Below, in pieces: positions 33,263-42,175 of a DNA stretch of 64,000 nucleotides. The position numbers and the translations under genes were made by a program. Positions within the stretch are counted from its first letter, which is position 1. Every line of letters starts with the position of its first letter. A model generated the notes under the pieces. It made no database searches. It saw only the letters and a program-made list of their open reading frames with translations, and was not told where the DNA came from. The stretch is from Vicinamibacterales bacterium (GTDB taxonomy: Bacteria > Acidobacteriota > Vicinamibacteria > Vicinamibacterales > 2-12-FULL-66-21), in the NCBI GenBank assembly GCA_035699745.1, contig DASSPH010000016.1, forward strand, positions 1 to 64,000, written 5' to 3'.

Positions 33263-34141
33263 ATGCGCTGGAGCGCCGGGGATCGCAGCAACATCGAGGA
33301 TTTGCGGGGCCGCTCGGGTGGACGCGGGATGATCCCGCTCGGCGTCGGCGGCCTCGGCATCGGCGGTTTCATCGTCATCCTGCTGCTCAGCATGTTCACC
33401 GGGGTGGACTTCTTTTCCATGCTGGGGGGCGGGGGCTCGTCACCGCCCGACTCCAGCGCGGTGGGCACTTCCGGCGGCGCGCCGGTGAGGACCACGCCGG
33501 CCGAGGAGCGGATGGTCGACATGGTGGATGCGATCGCGCGCGACGCGCAGCAGACCTGGACGGAGAAGCTCGGGTCCCGCTATCAACCGACGCGCGTGGT
33601 GCTCTTCCGCGACGCGATTCAGTCGGCGTGCGGCTATGCCGGCGCGGCGACCGGACCGTTCTATTGTCCCGGCGATCGCAAGGTCTATCTCGATCTCGGA
33701 TTCTTCGAGGAGCTGCAGCGGCGGTTCGGCGCCCCGGGTGACTTCGCGCAGGCGTACGTGCTGGCGCACGAGATCGGCCATCACGTCCAGGCGATCACCG
33801 GCGCCGAAGGGCAGGTCCGCCAGATGCAGCGTTCCGACCCGGGCAGCGCGAACGCGCTGTCGGTGCGGCTCGAGCTGCAGGCGGACTGCTACGCCGGGGT
33901 GTGGGGGCACGACGCGGCGAAGCCGGGGCGCGCCGCCGCCGGGAGCGTCGAGCTGGATCCGGGGGATCTCGAGGAAGCGCTCGGCGCGGCGGCCGCGATC
34001 GGGGACGACCGCCTGCAGAAGCTCGGCACCGGGCGCGTGATGCCGGAGAAGTTCACGCACGGATCGTCCGAACAGCGCATGACCTGGTTCAAGCGCGGCT
34101 TCGACTCCGGCGACCCGGGAGCCTGCGACACGTTCAGATAG
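33263..34141 (+). CDS. YpfJ-type neutral zinc metallopeptidase
   Basis: 292 residues from ATG 33263, which has a good Shine-Dalgarno (GGAGG at 33253-33257); GTG 33257 is less likely. The N-terminus RWSAGDRSNIEDLRGRSGG is the family signature, followed by one membrane helix (GVGGLGIGGFIVILLLSMFTG). The catalytic HExxH is in VLAHEIGHHVQAITG and the family block LELQADCYAGVWGHDA supplies further ligands. C-terminal GSSEQRMTWFKRGFDSGDPGACDTF is also typical. The protein is membrane-anchored with the domain probably in the periplasm. Physiological substrate not known for the family. Confidence 0.9.
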   Translation: MRWSAGDRSNIEDLRGRSGGRGMIPLGVGGLGIGGFIVILLLSMFTGVDFFSMLGGGGSSPPDSSAVGTSGGAPVRTTPAEERMVDMVDAIARDAQQTWTEKLGSRYQPTRVVLFRDAIQSACGYAGAATGPFYCPGDRKVYLDLGFFEELQRRFGAPGDFAQAYVLAHEIGHHVQAITGAEGQVRQMQRSDPGSANALSVRLELQADCYAGVWGHDAAKPGRAAAGSVELDPGDLEEALGAAAAIGDDRLQKLGTGRVMPEKFTHGSSEQRMTWFKRGFDSGDPGACDTFR

Positions 34142-34186
34142 CGGATCGCGGGCGAGGGAGTCCGGGGATGCGCACCTCGGATCAGT

Positions 34187-34192
34187 TAAGAT
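34187..34192 (+). promoter_or_regulatory. -10-like hexamer TAAGAT before a possible ATT start
   Basis: TAAGAT ends 6 nt before ATT 34199, which opens the conserved N-terminus of the MATE transporter. The spacing is identical to several ATG/GTG leaderless starts in the window. Confidence 0.4.
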
Positions 34193-34198
34193 CGCAGG

Positions 34199-35584
34199 AT
34201 TCAGAACGCCAAGCGATTCGATCGGTCGATCGTCGAAGGTCCCATCTCGCGCGCCGTGTGGCGGCTGGCGTGGCCCACGGTGATCCAGAACATGATCGGC
34301 GGTCTCCAGGGGATCGTCGATCACGTCATGGTCGGTCACTACGTCGGGTTCACCGGCAACGCCGCGATCGGCGTCGGGTGGCAGATCTTCCTCGTCGTGG
34401 TGGTGTTCATCTCGTCGCTGTTCACCGGCATGGGGGTGCTCGTCGCGCGCTTCGCCGGCGCGAACGACCACGACAAGGTGAACCGGGTCGTCTACCAGGC
34501 GTTCCTCACCGCCGTGGTGCTCGCGCTCGGCGTGCTCGCGCCCATCGGGTACGTGCTGTCGCCGTCGCTGCTGGAGCTGGTGCACGCGTCGCCCGAGGTC
34601 CGCGCCGGGGCGCTGCCCTATCTGCGGACGATGTTCGTGTGCAGCATCGGGCAGCTGCTGTACTTCATGATCGCCGGCGCGCTGCGCGCCGCCGGGGATC
34701 CGCGCACCGGGCTGCGCATCGGCATGTGGATCGTCGGGCTGAACGTCGGGCTCAACATGATTCTGATCCGCGGTCTCGGACCGATCCCGGGATTCGGCGC
34801 GCAGGGGGCGGCGCTGGGGACGTCGATCGCCTCGGCGGTCGCGTCCGGCTACGCGCTGTGGCTGATGGCGAGCGGCCGCGTGGTGGTCAGCCTGCGGGGC
34901 GTGCCGCGCGCGCCCGACTGGCAGATCATCCGGTCGTTGTTCAAGTTCGGGCTCCCGGCCGGGGTGCAGGGGGTGGCGATGAACGTCGCCGGGGTGCTGC
35001 TGCTGCGCTTCATGGGGTCGCTCGAGCACAGCGCCGAAGTGCAGGCGGCGTTTGCGGTGTGCTACACCGAGCTGTTCGCGTTCATCACGTGGACGTCGGT
35101 CGGATTGATGAGCGCGGCGGCGACGATCGCGGGGCAGAACCTCGGGGCGGGTCACCCGCATCGCAGCGTCGAAGGGGTGCAGGTCGCGGCGCGATTCGGG
35201 CTGGCGATCGCCGGAACCATCGGGTTGATCTTCCTGGTCGGCGCCGATCACCTGCTCGCCGCCTTCGGTCTCAGCGATCCGACCGTCGTCCGGATCGGCC
35301 GCGAGCTGCTTCGCTACTTGAGCGTCTCCGGACTCTTCATCACCGTCGCGCTGACCTACACCGGCGGCCTGCAGGGGACCGGCGATACGCGGAGCCCGCT
35401 GTTCATCACCTTGATCGCGCAGGTCGTCGTGCCGCTGGGGTTGTGCTTCTATCTCCAGGCCACCGGCCAGCTGCAGGCCTCGTGGATCTGGCTGGCCATC
35501 CTGCTCGGCCATTTCACCCGCTGCGTGCTCTCCACCGCGCGTTTTCACCAGGGCCGGTGGAAGACCATCGCCGTGGGGGTGTGA
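34199..35584 (+). CDS. MATE-family multidrug/toxin efflux transporter
   Basis: A 12-TM transporter with two MatE halves (WRLAWPTVIQNMIGGLQGIVD, VMVGHYVG, and in the second half FGLPAGVQGVAMNVAGVLLL and GQNLGAGHP). MATE proteins exchange cationic drugs or metabolites for H+ or Na+ across the inner membrane. The usual start codon would be GTG 34256. However, the upstream in-frame residues KRFDRSIVEGPISRAVWRLAW match the family N-terminus, and the only codon that could start them is ATT 34199, 6 nt after TAAGAT. Either ATT is used, or the base is an error for ATG. From ATT the protein is 461 residues. Confidence 0.85.
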   Translation: MQNAKRFDRSIVEGPISRAVWRLAWPTVIQNMIGGLQGIVDHVMVGHYVGFTGNAAIGVGWQIFLVVVVFISSLFTGMGVLVARFAGANDHDKVNRVVYQAFLTAVVLALGVLAPIGYVLSPSLLELVHASPEVRAGALPYLRTMFVCSIGQLLYFMIAGALRAAGDPRTGLRIGMWIVGLNVGLNMILIRGLGPIPGFGAQGAALGTSIASAVASGYALWLMASGRVVVSLRGVPRAPDWQIIRSLFKFGLPAGVQGVAMNVAGVLLLRFMGSLEHSAEVQAAFAVCYTELFAFITWTSVGLMSAAATIAGQNLGAGHPHRSVEGVQVAARFGLAIAGTIGLIFLVGADHLLAAFGLSDPTVVRIGRELLRYLSVSGLFITVALTYTGGLQGTGDTRSPLFITLIAQVVVPLGLCFYLQATGQLQASWIWLAILLGHFTRCVLSTARFHQGRWKTIAVGV

Positions 35585-35596
35585 GCTGACTGCCAT

Positions 35597-37129
35597 ATGA
35601 AGCCGGCCCGCTGGTTCATCGGCATCGTCGGGGGCGTCCTCGTCGGCCTGTGGATCGCGCTGACGGCGGTGTCGCGCGCGCCGGTTCTGCAGAAGAAGCT
35701 GATCGAGACGTTGAACGATCAGCTCGATGCGCAGGTGGAGCTCGAGAGCTTCACCGTCGACTCGTTCCCGACGCTCCGCATCTATGGCGACAATCTGAGG
35801 CTGCGGCTGAAGGATCAGCAGCAGGCGGCGCCGTTCATCGAAATCCGGCACTTCGAGGTCGCCGGCGGCATTCTCGGTCTGCTGCGGAAGCAGCGGCGCT
35901 TCACGTTCGTGGAACTGGTCGGCCTGCGGATCACGATCCCGCCGCGCACGCCGGACGACAAGGAGGCCGGCAGCCGGGCGGCCGCAACCGTGGACGAAGG
36001 GCCGGTCCTCATCGATCACGTCATCGCGCGTGATGCGCAGCTCGTCATCGTGCCGAGAGATCCGCGCAAGGAGCCGAAGGTCTGGACGATTCATCATCTC
36101 GACCTGCAGTCCGTCGGGTTCAACCGGGCGATGCCCTTCCTGGCCACGCTGACCAATCCGATCCCGAAAGGGGACATCGCGACCCAGGGCACGTTCGGGC
36201 CGTGGCGGAAGCGCGAGCCGGGACTGACGCCGCTCAGCGGCACCTACAAGTTCGAACGCGCCGATCTGAACACGATCAAAGGCATCGGCGGCACGCTGAC
36301 GTCCACCGGCGAGTTCGCCGGCTACCTGGAAGAGATCCAGGTGAAGGGCACGACCGACACGCCTGATTTCACGCTCGACGTGGGCGGGGTCCCGGTGCCG
36401 CTCGTGACGACGTTCCAGACCGTGGTGGACGGCACCAACGGCAACACGTATCTGAAGCAGGTCGACGCGATGCTCGACAAGACGCCGATTGCCGCCGCCG
36501 GCGCGATCGAGTCCCAGCCCGGCGTCAAGGGACGGCACATCAATCTCGACGTCAGGATCGCGGACGGGCGCATCCAGGACGTGTTGCGGCTCGCCGTCAA
36601 GGCGAAGACGCCGGTGATGCTCGGACGGCTCGCGATGGAAGCCAGGCTGGTGCTGCCGCCCGGCGAGTCGCCGGTCGCGGACCGCTTGAGCCTCAACGGC
36701 CGGTTCGCGCTCGAGAATGCCCACTTCACGGACCGCGACGTGCAGGAGCAGATCAAGATGCTGAGCCGCCGCGCGCAGGGCAAGACGCCGACCGACCCGA
36801 TCGGCCGCATCGACTCCGACATGCGCGGCCGCTTCACGCTGCGCGACGGCATGATGCGCTTCCATCCGTTCGGCTTCGACGTTCCCGGCGCCGACGTCGA
36901 GGTCCGCGGCGTCTACGGGCTGCGCAGCGAGTATCTCGATTTCACCGGCACGCTCAACATGGACGCGCCGATCTCGAAGGCGGCCGGCGGCGGCATCAAG
37001 GGATTCTTCCTCAAGCCGTTCGACCCGATCTTCCGCAAGAACGGCAAAGGGGCGGTGATCCCCATCACCATCAAGGGCCCCCGCGAGCAGCCGAAGTTCG
37101 GCATGGACTGGGGGAAGGTGTTTAAGTAG
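35597..37129 (+). CDS. AsmA-like envelope protein
   Basis: 510 residues with one N-terminal membrane helix (WFIGIVGGVLVGLWIALTAV) and a long periplasmic part rich in beta-strands. The N-terminal LIETLNDQLDAQVELESFTV and C-terminal VEVRGVYGLRSEYLDFTGTL, followed by PISKAAGGGIKGFF, are typical of the AsmA/TamB superfamily of proteins that bridge the periplasm and affect outer-membrane lipid or protein transport. It is probably anchored in the inner membrane. It follows the MATE gene by 12 bp and msrB by 35 bp, and is likely co-transcribed with the former. Confidence 0.75.
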   Translation: MKPARWFIGIVGGVLVGLWIALTAVSRAPVLQKKLIETLNDQLDAQVELESFTVDSFPTLRIYGDNLRLRLKDQQQAAPFIEIRHFEVAGGILGLLRKQRRFTFVELVGLRITIPPRTPDDKEAGSRAAATVDEGPVLIDHVIARDAQLVIVPRDPRKEPKVWTIHHLDLQSVGFNRAMPFLATLTNPIPKGDIATQGTFGPWRKREPGLTPLSGTYKFERADLNTIKGIGGTLTSTGEFAGYLEEIQVKGTTDTPDFTLDVGGVPVPLVTTFQTVVDGTNGNTYLKQVDAMLDKTPIAAAGAIESQPGVKGRHINLDVRIADGRIQDVLRLAVKAKTPVMLGRLAMEARLVLPPGESPVADRLSLNGRFALENAHFTDRDVQEQIKMLSRRAQGKTPTDPIGRIDSDMRGRFTLRDGMMRFHPFGFDVPGADVEVRGVYGLRSEYLDFTGTLNMDAPISKAAGGGIKGFFLKPFDPIFRKNGKGAVIPITIKGPREQPKFGMDWGKVFK

Positions 37130-37149
37130 GACGCAGTGCGCAGCCGGCT

Positions 37150-37155
37150 TATCCT
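37150..37155 (+). promoter_or_regulatory. -10-like hexamer TATCCT upstream of msrB
   Basis: TATCCT ends 9 nt before ATG 37165. A GGGAGA lies in the gap, so a very short leader with a ribosome binding site is also possible. Confidence 0.35.
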
Positions 37156-37164
37156 GGGAGAACC

Positions 37165-37563
37165 ATGAGCGAACGATATCCGGTCGAGAAGACCGACGAG
37201 GAATGGCGGCGAATCCTGACGCCCGAGCAGTACCAGATTCTGCGCGGGCATGCGACGGAGCGGCCGGGGAGCTGTGCGCTGCTCACCGAGAAGCGGGCGG
37301 GGACGTTCTCGTGCGCCGGCTGCGGCCAGGAGCTGTTCACCAACGACACCAAGTTCGAGTCGGGGACCGGCTGGCCCAGTTTCGTCGCCCCCAATCCCGG
37401 CGCCATCGGCACCACCGTGGATCGCAGCTACGGGATGACGCGCACCGAGGTCCACTGCTCGCAGTGCGGCGGCCATCTCGGCCACGTCTTTCCCGACGGC
37501 CCTCCCCCGACGGGCCAGCGGTACTGCATCAACGGTGCGGTGCTGAACTTCACGCCCAGGTAG
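37165..37563 (+). CDS. msrB: Peptide-methionine (R)-S-oxide reductase
   Basis: 132 residues without a signal peptide. Two CxxC zinc pairs (CAGCGQELF and HCSQCGGHLGHVF), the FESGTGWPSF block and the catalytic Cys121 in QRYCINGAVLNF identify MsrB. It reduces the R-epimer of methionine sulfoxide in proteins using thioredoxin; a thioredoxin gene is at 51858 and MsrA, for the S-epimer, at 40609. Between msrB and msrA lie the SPFH and zinc-ribbon genes, which suggests a common oxidative or envelope-stress theme. Confidence 0.95.
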   Translation: MSERYPVEKTDEEWRRILTPEQYQILRGHATERPGSCALLTEKRAGTFSCAGCGQELFTNDTKFESGTGWPSFVAPNPGAIGTTVDRSYGMTRTEVHCSQCGGHLGHVFPDGPPPTGQRYCINGAVLNFTPR

Positions 37564-37573
37564 GCGTTCGCTC

Positions 37574-38302
37574 TCAGCTTCGACGCAGCTGATCGAACAA
37601 TCTCTGGATGTCGGCGCGCGTCCACGCGTCGTAGTCGAAGTCTCCCGCCGGCGCGGGGCGTGCCATCTGCGCCCGGCGCAGGCGGTCCTCCTGCTCCTTC
37701 AGATCGTCGATCTGCCGCTGGCGCGCGCGATCGAGGCCGCCGCCCTGGATGAAGCGCACGATGCGGTGCAGCTCGCCGGCGTCCAGGAACGTGCCGTGCC
37801 CGCGGCAGACGTCGACGATCGTTCCCGACAGACGCCCGAAATTGAGGCGGTTCATCATCGTCCCGCAGGCCACACATTTCCGGTAGCGGACGCCGGCCTC
37901 TGTCCCTGGCTTTGCCGCCGCACCCGGTGAACGCTCGCCCTCGGTCCATCGGTGCAGCACCGCCGCCTGCGCCTCGTTGCTGGCGCAGATGTGTTCGAAC
38001 GTCTTCGCGTCCACCCAGGCGGCATGGCACCGCTCGCATTCGAGCAGCACGGTGTCGCCAATCTCCAGCTCGCGCATGACCCCCTTGCACGCCGGGCACG
38101 GCGCGTGCCGCTCCGACGCCGACGTCCTCGCGCGGCGCGCGCCGCACGACGGGCAGTAGACCGCCCCGTCGAACATCAGAGCGAAGCAGCTCGGACAGCT
38201 GACCGTCGCGAGAGCCGCCTTGCAGTAGCGGCAGGCCGCGTCCCCGGGGCCTGCCGGTCCGCCGCAGTTCGGGCAATGCAACGCTCGGGCGTCAGGTGCC
38301 AT
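37574..38302 (-). CDS. Multi-zinc-ribbon protein with TFIIB-type zinc finger
   Basis: 242 residues, soluble, with at least three CxxC-type ribbons in the first half (HCPNCGGP...CRYCK, CPSC...CPSCG, CPACKG...CERCHAAWVD), and a later pair in YRKCVACGTMMN with GTIVDVCRGHGTFLD. The CPxC-x20-C-xxC-H-xxW(V/F)D pattern is that of zf-TFIIB ribbons. The C-terminus is helical and charged (RARQRQIDDLKEQEDRLRRAQ). It faces the SPFH gene divergently over 22 bp, and the two share a -10 core, so they are probably co-regulated. Function unknown; a nucleic-acid or protein-binding adaptor is plausible. Confidence 0.8.
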   Translation of the reverse strand: MAPDARALHCPNCGGPAGPGDAACRYCKAALATVSCPSCFALMFDGAVYCPSCGARRARTSASERHAPCPACKGVMRELEIGDTVLLECERCHAAWVDAKTFEHICASNEAQAAVLHRWTEGERSPGAAAKPGTEAGVRYRKCVACGTMMNRLNFGRLSGTIVDVCRGHGTFLDAGELHRIVRFIQGGGLDRARQRQIDDLKEQEDRLRRAQMARPAPAGDFDYDAWTRADIQRLFDQLRRS

Positions 38303-38309
38303 GGTCGGC

Positions 38310-38316
38310 TAGAATA
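38310..38316. promoter_or_regulatory. Bidirectional -10 core TAGAATA
   Basis: On the plus strand TAGAAT (38310-38315) ends 9 nt before ATG 38325. On the minus strand TATTCT (38316 to 38311) ends 8 nt before ATG 38302. Only 22 bp separate the two start codons, so RNA polymerase can serve only one direction at a time. Confidence 0.5.
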
Positions 38317-38324
38317 GCGCCATT

Positions 38325-39365
38325 ATGGGATTGATGGACTTCATCAAAGGCGAGCTGATCGACGTCATCGAATGGACGGACGACTCGCGCGACACGCTCT
38401 CGTTCCGCTTTCCGGACGATGACAAGGCGATCAAGAACGGCGCCCAGCTGATCGTCCGCGAGTCGCAGCAGGTGCAGTTCGTCTACCTCGGCGAGTTCGG
38501 CGACACCTTCGGACCCGGCAAGCACACGCTCACCACCGACAACATCCCGGTCCTCACCAGGCTGAAGTCGTGGAAGTACGGCTTCAACTCGCCGTTCAAG
38601 GCGGATGTCTACTATCTCAACACCCGCCTCTTCACCGGCAACAAGTGGGGGACCTCCAACCCGGTGATGATGCGCGACGAGGATCTCGGCATCGTCCGCG
38701 TGCGCGCCTTCGGGACGTTCGACTTCCGGATCGTCGACGCCAGGCGGTTTCTCAAGGACGTCGCCGGATCGGACCAGAACTTCCGCCTCGACGAGTTCGC
38801 CGACACCATGCGCTCCCGGATCGTGAGCGTGTTCGCCGACGCGCTGGCGACGGCGAAGATTCCGGTGTTCGACGTGGCGAGCCGCTACACCGAGCTGGGC
38901 GAGGCGCTGCTGCCGCTGATCAATCCGGTCATCCAGGCCAAGTACGGCATCGAGATGCCGAGCTTCATCGTCGAGAACGTGTCGGTGCCGCCGGAGGTGG
39001 AGCAGGCGGTCGACAAGCGCTCCAGCATGGCGGCGGTCGGCAATCTGAACGACTACGTGAAGTTTCAGATGGCCCAGGGCATGGAGAAGGGCGGCAGCGC
39101 GGGCGGCGCGGCGACCGAGATGGCGGTCGGCCTGGCGATGGCGCAACAGATGATCCAGCAGGGGCTCACGGCTCCGACGGCCGCGAAGTCTGCCGCGGGC
39201 GCCGGAACGGTGGACCTGCTCTCCACCGCCGAAGCGGCGCAGCTGCTCGGCGTGAGCGAGACGGACGTCCAGCACGTCCTCGAATCCGGCGAGCTGGTGG
39301 GCAAGAAGATCGGATCGACCTGGCGGATCAAACGGTCCGCGATCGACGACTACCTTGCAAAGTAA
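38325..39365 (+). CDS. SPFH protein (YdjI-like) with C-terminal excisionase-type HTH
   Basis: 346 residues. Residues 1 to about 240 are an SPFH/band 7 protein of the YdjI 'virion core' type (GLMDFIKGELIDVIEWTDDS, IVRESQQVQFVYLG, GNKWGTSNPVMMRDEDLGIV, VSVPPEVEQAVDKRSSMAAV). After a Gly/Ala-rich linker, residues 298-346 (LLSTAEAAQLLGVSETDVQ, VLESGELVGKKIGSTWRIKR) form an excisionase/MerR-type winged HTH. In Bacillus subtilis YdjI works with YdjG and YdjH in membrane recruitment of PspA. The following gene encodes a YdjG-like protein. An SPFH scaffold fused to this HTH is unusual; the HTH may bind protein or DNA. Confidence 0.85.
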   Translation: MGLMDFIKGELIDVIEWTDDSRDTLSFRFPDDDKAIKNGAQLIVRESQQVQFVYLGEFGDTFGPGKHTLTTDNIPVLTRLKSWKYGFNSPFKADVYYLNTRLFTGNKWGTSNPVMMRDEDLGIVRVRAFGTFDFRIVDARRFLKDVAGSDQNFRLDEFADTMRSRIVSVFADALATAKIPVFDVASRYTELGEALLPLINPVIQAKYGIEMPSFIVENVSVPPEVEQAVDKRSSMAAVGNLNDYVKFQMAQGMEKGGSAGGAATEMAVGLAMAQQMIQQGLTAPTAAKSAAGAGTVDLLSTAEAAQLLGVSETDVQHVLESGELVGKKIGSTWRIKRSAIDDYLAK

Positions 39366-39497
39366 TCGGATCATCGGGCGATCGGATCATCGGGCGATCG
39401 GGTCATCGGGTGATCGGGTGATCGGGTGATCGGGAAATCTGAGGAAGCGGCCGCTTAGATTCCCAAATTTCCAGATTCCCAAATTTCCAAATCCCCG
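39366..39497. repeat. Octamer repeat tract with central palindrome
   Basis: The whole 132-bp gap is organised in 8-bp steps. The left half is built of ATCGGATC, ATCGGGCG, ATCGGGTC, three ATCGGGTG and ATCGGGAA. The right half is built of AGATTCCC, AAATTTCC, AGATTCCC, AAATTTCC and AAATCCCC, the reverse-complement type. A perfect 12-bp palindrome AAGCGGCCGCTT lies between the halves near 39446-39457. The same octamer family occurs at 841-880. It ends immediately before ATG 39498. Confidence 0.85.
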
Positions 39498-40589
39498 ATG
39501 CCTGTTTCAGCCCTCGAGAAACATCCCTGCCCGGCCTGCGGCGCGCAGGCCGAGTGGAATCCAGGCAAGCAGAAGCTCGTCTGTCCCTTCTGCGGCACCG
39601 AATCTCCCTACACCATCACGCCGGCGGGCGAGATTCAGGAGCTGGATCTCGTGCGCGCGCTGCGCGAGATTCCGGAGGATGCCCGCGGGTGGCAGGCGGA
39701 GAAGCGCACCGTGCAGTGTCAGAGCTGCAAGGCGGTGTCGGTCTTCGATCCCGAGCGCGTGGGGCAGCGCTGCGAGTTCTGCGGCTCGCCGGCGCTGGTG
39801 GACTACAAGGAGATCAAGTCGCCGATCCGTCCGCAGAGCCTGCTGCCCTTCCGGGTCGCCGACACTGCGGTCCGGGAGCAGATCCGGCGCTGGTACAAGA
39901 GCAAGTGGCTGGCGCCCGGCAGTCTCAAGTCACGCGCGCTGGTCGATACGGTCAAGGGTGTCTACATCCCCTACTGGACGTTCGACGCCCAGGTCGTGTG
40001 TCCCTGGGAAGCGGACGCGGGGCACTACTACTACACGACCGAAACGTATCGCGACAACAAGGGGCAGATGCAGACGCGGCAGGTGCGCCACGTCCGCTGG
40101 GAGCCGGCATCCGGCGTCGTCAATCACTTTTTCGACGACGAGCCGATTCCCGGGACGCACGGGATCGCCCGATCTCTGCTGGCCGGCGTCGAACCGTTTC
40201 CGACCAACGAGCTGGTGCCGTACGACACCGCCTATCTCTCGGGATTCGTCGTCGAGCACTACCAGGTGGTGCTGCTCGATGCGGCCAAGGCGTCGGAAGA
40301 GTCGATGCGCGAGAAGCTCGAGGAGCTCTGCGCCGCGCAGGTCCCCGGCGATACCTGCCGCAACCTGGTGATCCACCCGACGTTCTCGGCGCAGACCTTC
40401 AAGCACATTCTGGTGCCGGTGTGGCTGCTCACCTACACCTACGGCGCGCGCACGTTTCACGTGCTCGTGAATGGCGCCACCGGCCGGATGACCGGCGAGT
40501 ACCCGAAGAGCTTCTGGAAGGTGTTCTTCCTCGTCGTGGGGATTATCATTGTTCTGATCATTGTGTTGCTGGCGCAAGGCGACCAGTAG
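39498..40589 (+). CDS. YdjG-like zinc-ribbon membrane protein
   Basis: 363 residues. Two N-terminal zinc ribbons (Cys11/14 with Cys29/32, and a second in [12 protein letters not shown] with QRCEFCG), a conserved central domain ([52 protein letters not shown]) and one C-terminal membrane helix ([18 protein letters not shown], about residues 340-358). This is the layout of Bacillus YdjG and related tail-anchored proteins that accompany YdjI-type SPFH proteins. It is sometimes misnamed a primosomal protein because of the ribbons. Pairing with the SPFH gene at 38325 supports a membrane-stress complex. No PspA gene lies in the window. Confidence 0.8.
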   Translation: MPVSALEKHPCPACGAQAEWNPGKQKLVCPFCGTESPYTITPAGEIQELDLVRALREIPEDARGWQAEKRTVQCQSCKAVSVFDPERVGQRCEFCGSPALVDYKEIKSPIRPQSLLPFRVADTAVREQIRRWYKSKWLAPGSLKSRALVDTVKGVYIPYWTFDAQVVCPWEADAGHYYYTTETYRDNKGQMQTRQVRHVRWEPASGVVNHFFDDEPIPGTHGIARSLLAGVEPFPTNELVPYDTAYLSGFVVEHYQVVLLDAAKASEESMREKLEELCAAQVPGDTCRNLVIHPTFSAQTFKHILVPVWLLTYTYGARTFHVLVNGATGRMTGEYPKSFWKVFFLVVGIIIVLIIVLLAQGDQ

Positions 40590-40608
40590 ACCTGCCGAAA
40601 GAGATCCC

Positions 40609-41256
<648 letters not shown>

Positions 41257-41263
41257 CAGGCGC

Positions 41264-41707
41264 GTGGCCGAATACCCGGTCAGAGCCACGCTCGCCGGCG
41301 TGCTGCTGTTCGTGATCGGCCTGGCGATCGCCGGCAGCACGGTGATCGCCGAGCTGCGCGACCGGGAAGCGCGCGAGGCCTGGATCAAGGCGAACGGCAC
41401 CGTCGTCGACGTGTTGCCGGCGCCGGCGAACGGATCGCCGCGGCCCGTGGTCTCGTTCGATACGCCTGAAGGGGAGCGCATCCGCTTCACGCCGATCGGG
41501 CCGAGCCCCTGGCGCGCGCTGAAGGTCGGCGATTCCATTCCGGTGATCTATCCGTTCGGCCTGCCCGGCCAGGCGCGCATCGACCCCCGATCGTTCCGCC
41601 GGACGCGCACCGCGATCGCGCTCGGCGCGGCGCTGGTCCTGATGGCGCTCGGCGGCTACGTCGCACGCTACGCGTCCCGCCGCGGCGCGCCGGACGGTTT
41701 CAAGTAG
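41264..41707 (+). CDS. DUF3592 membrane protein
   Basis: 147 residues from GTG 41264. Two membrane helices (TLAGVLLFVIGLAIAGSTV and ALGAALVLMALGGYVARY) flank a small soluble beta domain (GTVVDVLP, RPVVSFDTPEGERIRFTPIG, VGDSIPVIYPFG). This matches DUF3592, a membrane protein family of unknown function. It lies 7 bp after msrA and 18 bp before nfeD, so it sits in the same cluster of envelope genes. Confidence 0.75.
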   Translation: MAEYPVRATLAGVLLFVIGLAIAGSTVIAELRDREAREAWIKANGTVVDVLPAPANGSPRPVVSFDTPEGERIRFTPIGPSPWRALKVGDSIPVIYPFGLPGQARIDPRSFRRTRTAIALGAALVLMALGGYVARYASRRGAPDGFK

Positions 41708-41710
41708 AAT
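41705..41710 (+). promoter_or_regulatory. -10-like hexamer TAGAAT upstream of nfeD
   Basis: TAGAAT overlaps the stop of the DUF3592 gene and ends 15 nt before ATG 41726, which would leave a leader of about 9 nt. Confidence 0.35.
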
Positions 41711-41725
41711 GGCCGCATCAATCTC

Positions 41726-42175
41726 ATGGCGATTGTCTGGTGGCACTGGCTGGTCCTGGGCCTGCTCCTGATCGCGCTCGAGCTCGCCGCGTCCGGCGGC
41801 TTCTACATCATCTTCTTCGGGATTGCGGCGGTCGTCATCAGCCTGATGGCGGCGCTCGGGGCCGAGACGCCGGTGTGGGCCGAGCTCGCGCTGTTCTCGG
41901 TGATGTCGGTGGGATCGCTGCTGCTCTTCCGCGGGCCGCTGATGCGCTGGTTGAACGTCGACGGCGCCGGCGCCGACGTGGATTCGCTGGTCGGCGAGAC
42001 CGGCGTGGTGCAGCAGGACATTGCGCCGCACGACATCGGCCGCGTCGAGCTGCGCGGCAGCTCGTGGCGCGCCCGCAACAATACCGCGACGCTGCTGCCG
42101 GCCGGGCGCCGCGTCACCGTGGTCCGCGTTGATCGCCTCATGCTGATCGTCGAGGCGGAAGGAGCCCCTTCATGA
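41726..42175 (+). CDS. nfeD: NfeD-family membrane protein
   Basis: 149 residues: two to three membrane helices (WWHWLVLGLLLIALELAASG, FYIIFFGIAAVVISLMAAL, LALFSVMSVGSLLLF) and a C-terminal OB-fold soluble domain (SLVGETGVVQQDIAP, GRVELRGSSWRARN, VVRVDRLMLIVE). NfeD proteins partner SPFH/stomatin proteins in membrane microdomains. As is typical, the gene is immediately followed by a stomatin-like gene with a 4-bp ATGA overlap. The short form lacks the ClpP-like protease domain of long NfeD. Confidence 0.9.
   Translation: MAIVWWHWLVLGLLLIALELAASGGFYIIFFGIAAVVISLMAALGAETPVWAELALFSVMSVGSLLLFRGPLMRWLNVDGAGADVDSLVGETGVVQQDIAPHDIGRVELRGSSWRARNNTATLLPAGRRVTVVRVDRLMLIVEAEGAPS

Noticed and set aside
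33440-36865. Very long minus-strand open frame (1141 residues)
   Set aside because: Its translation is His/Arg/Asp-rich low complexity, typical of the antisense frame of high-GC genes, and the plus strand carries YpfJ, MATE and AsmA-like genes.
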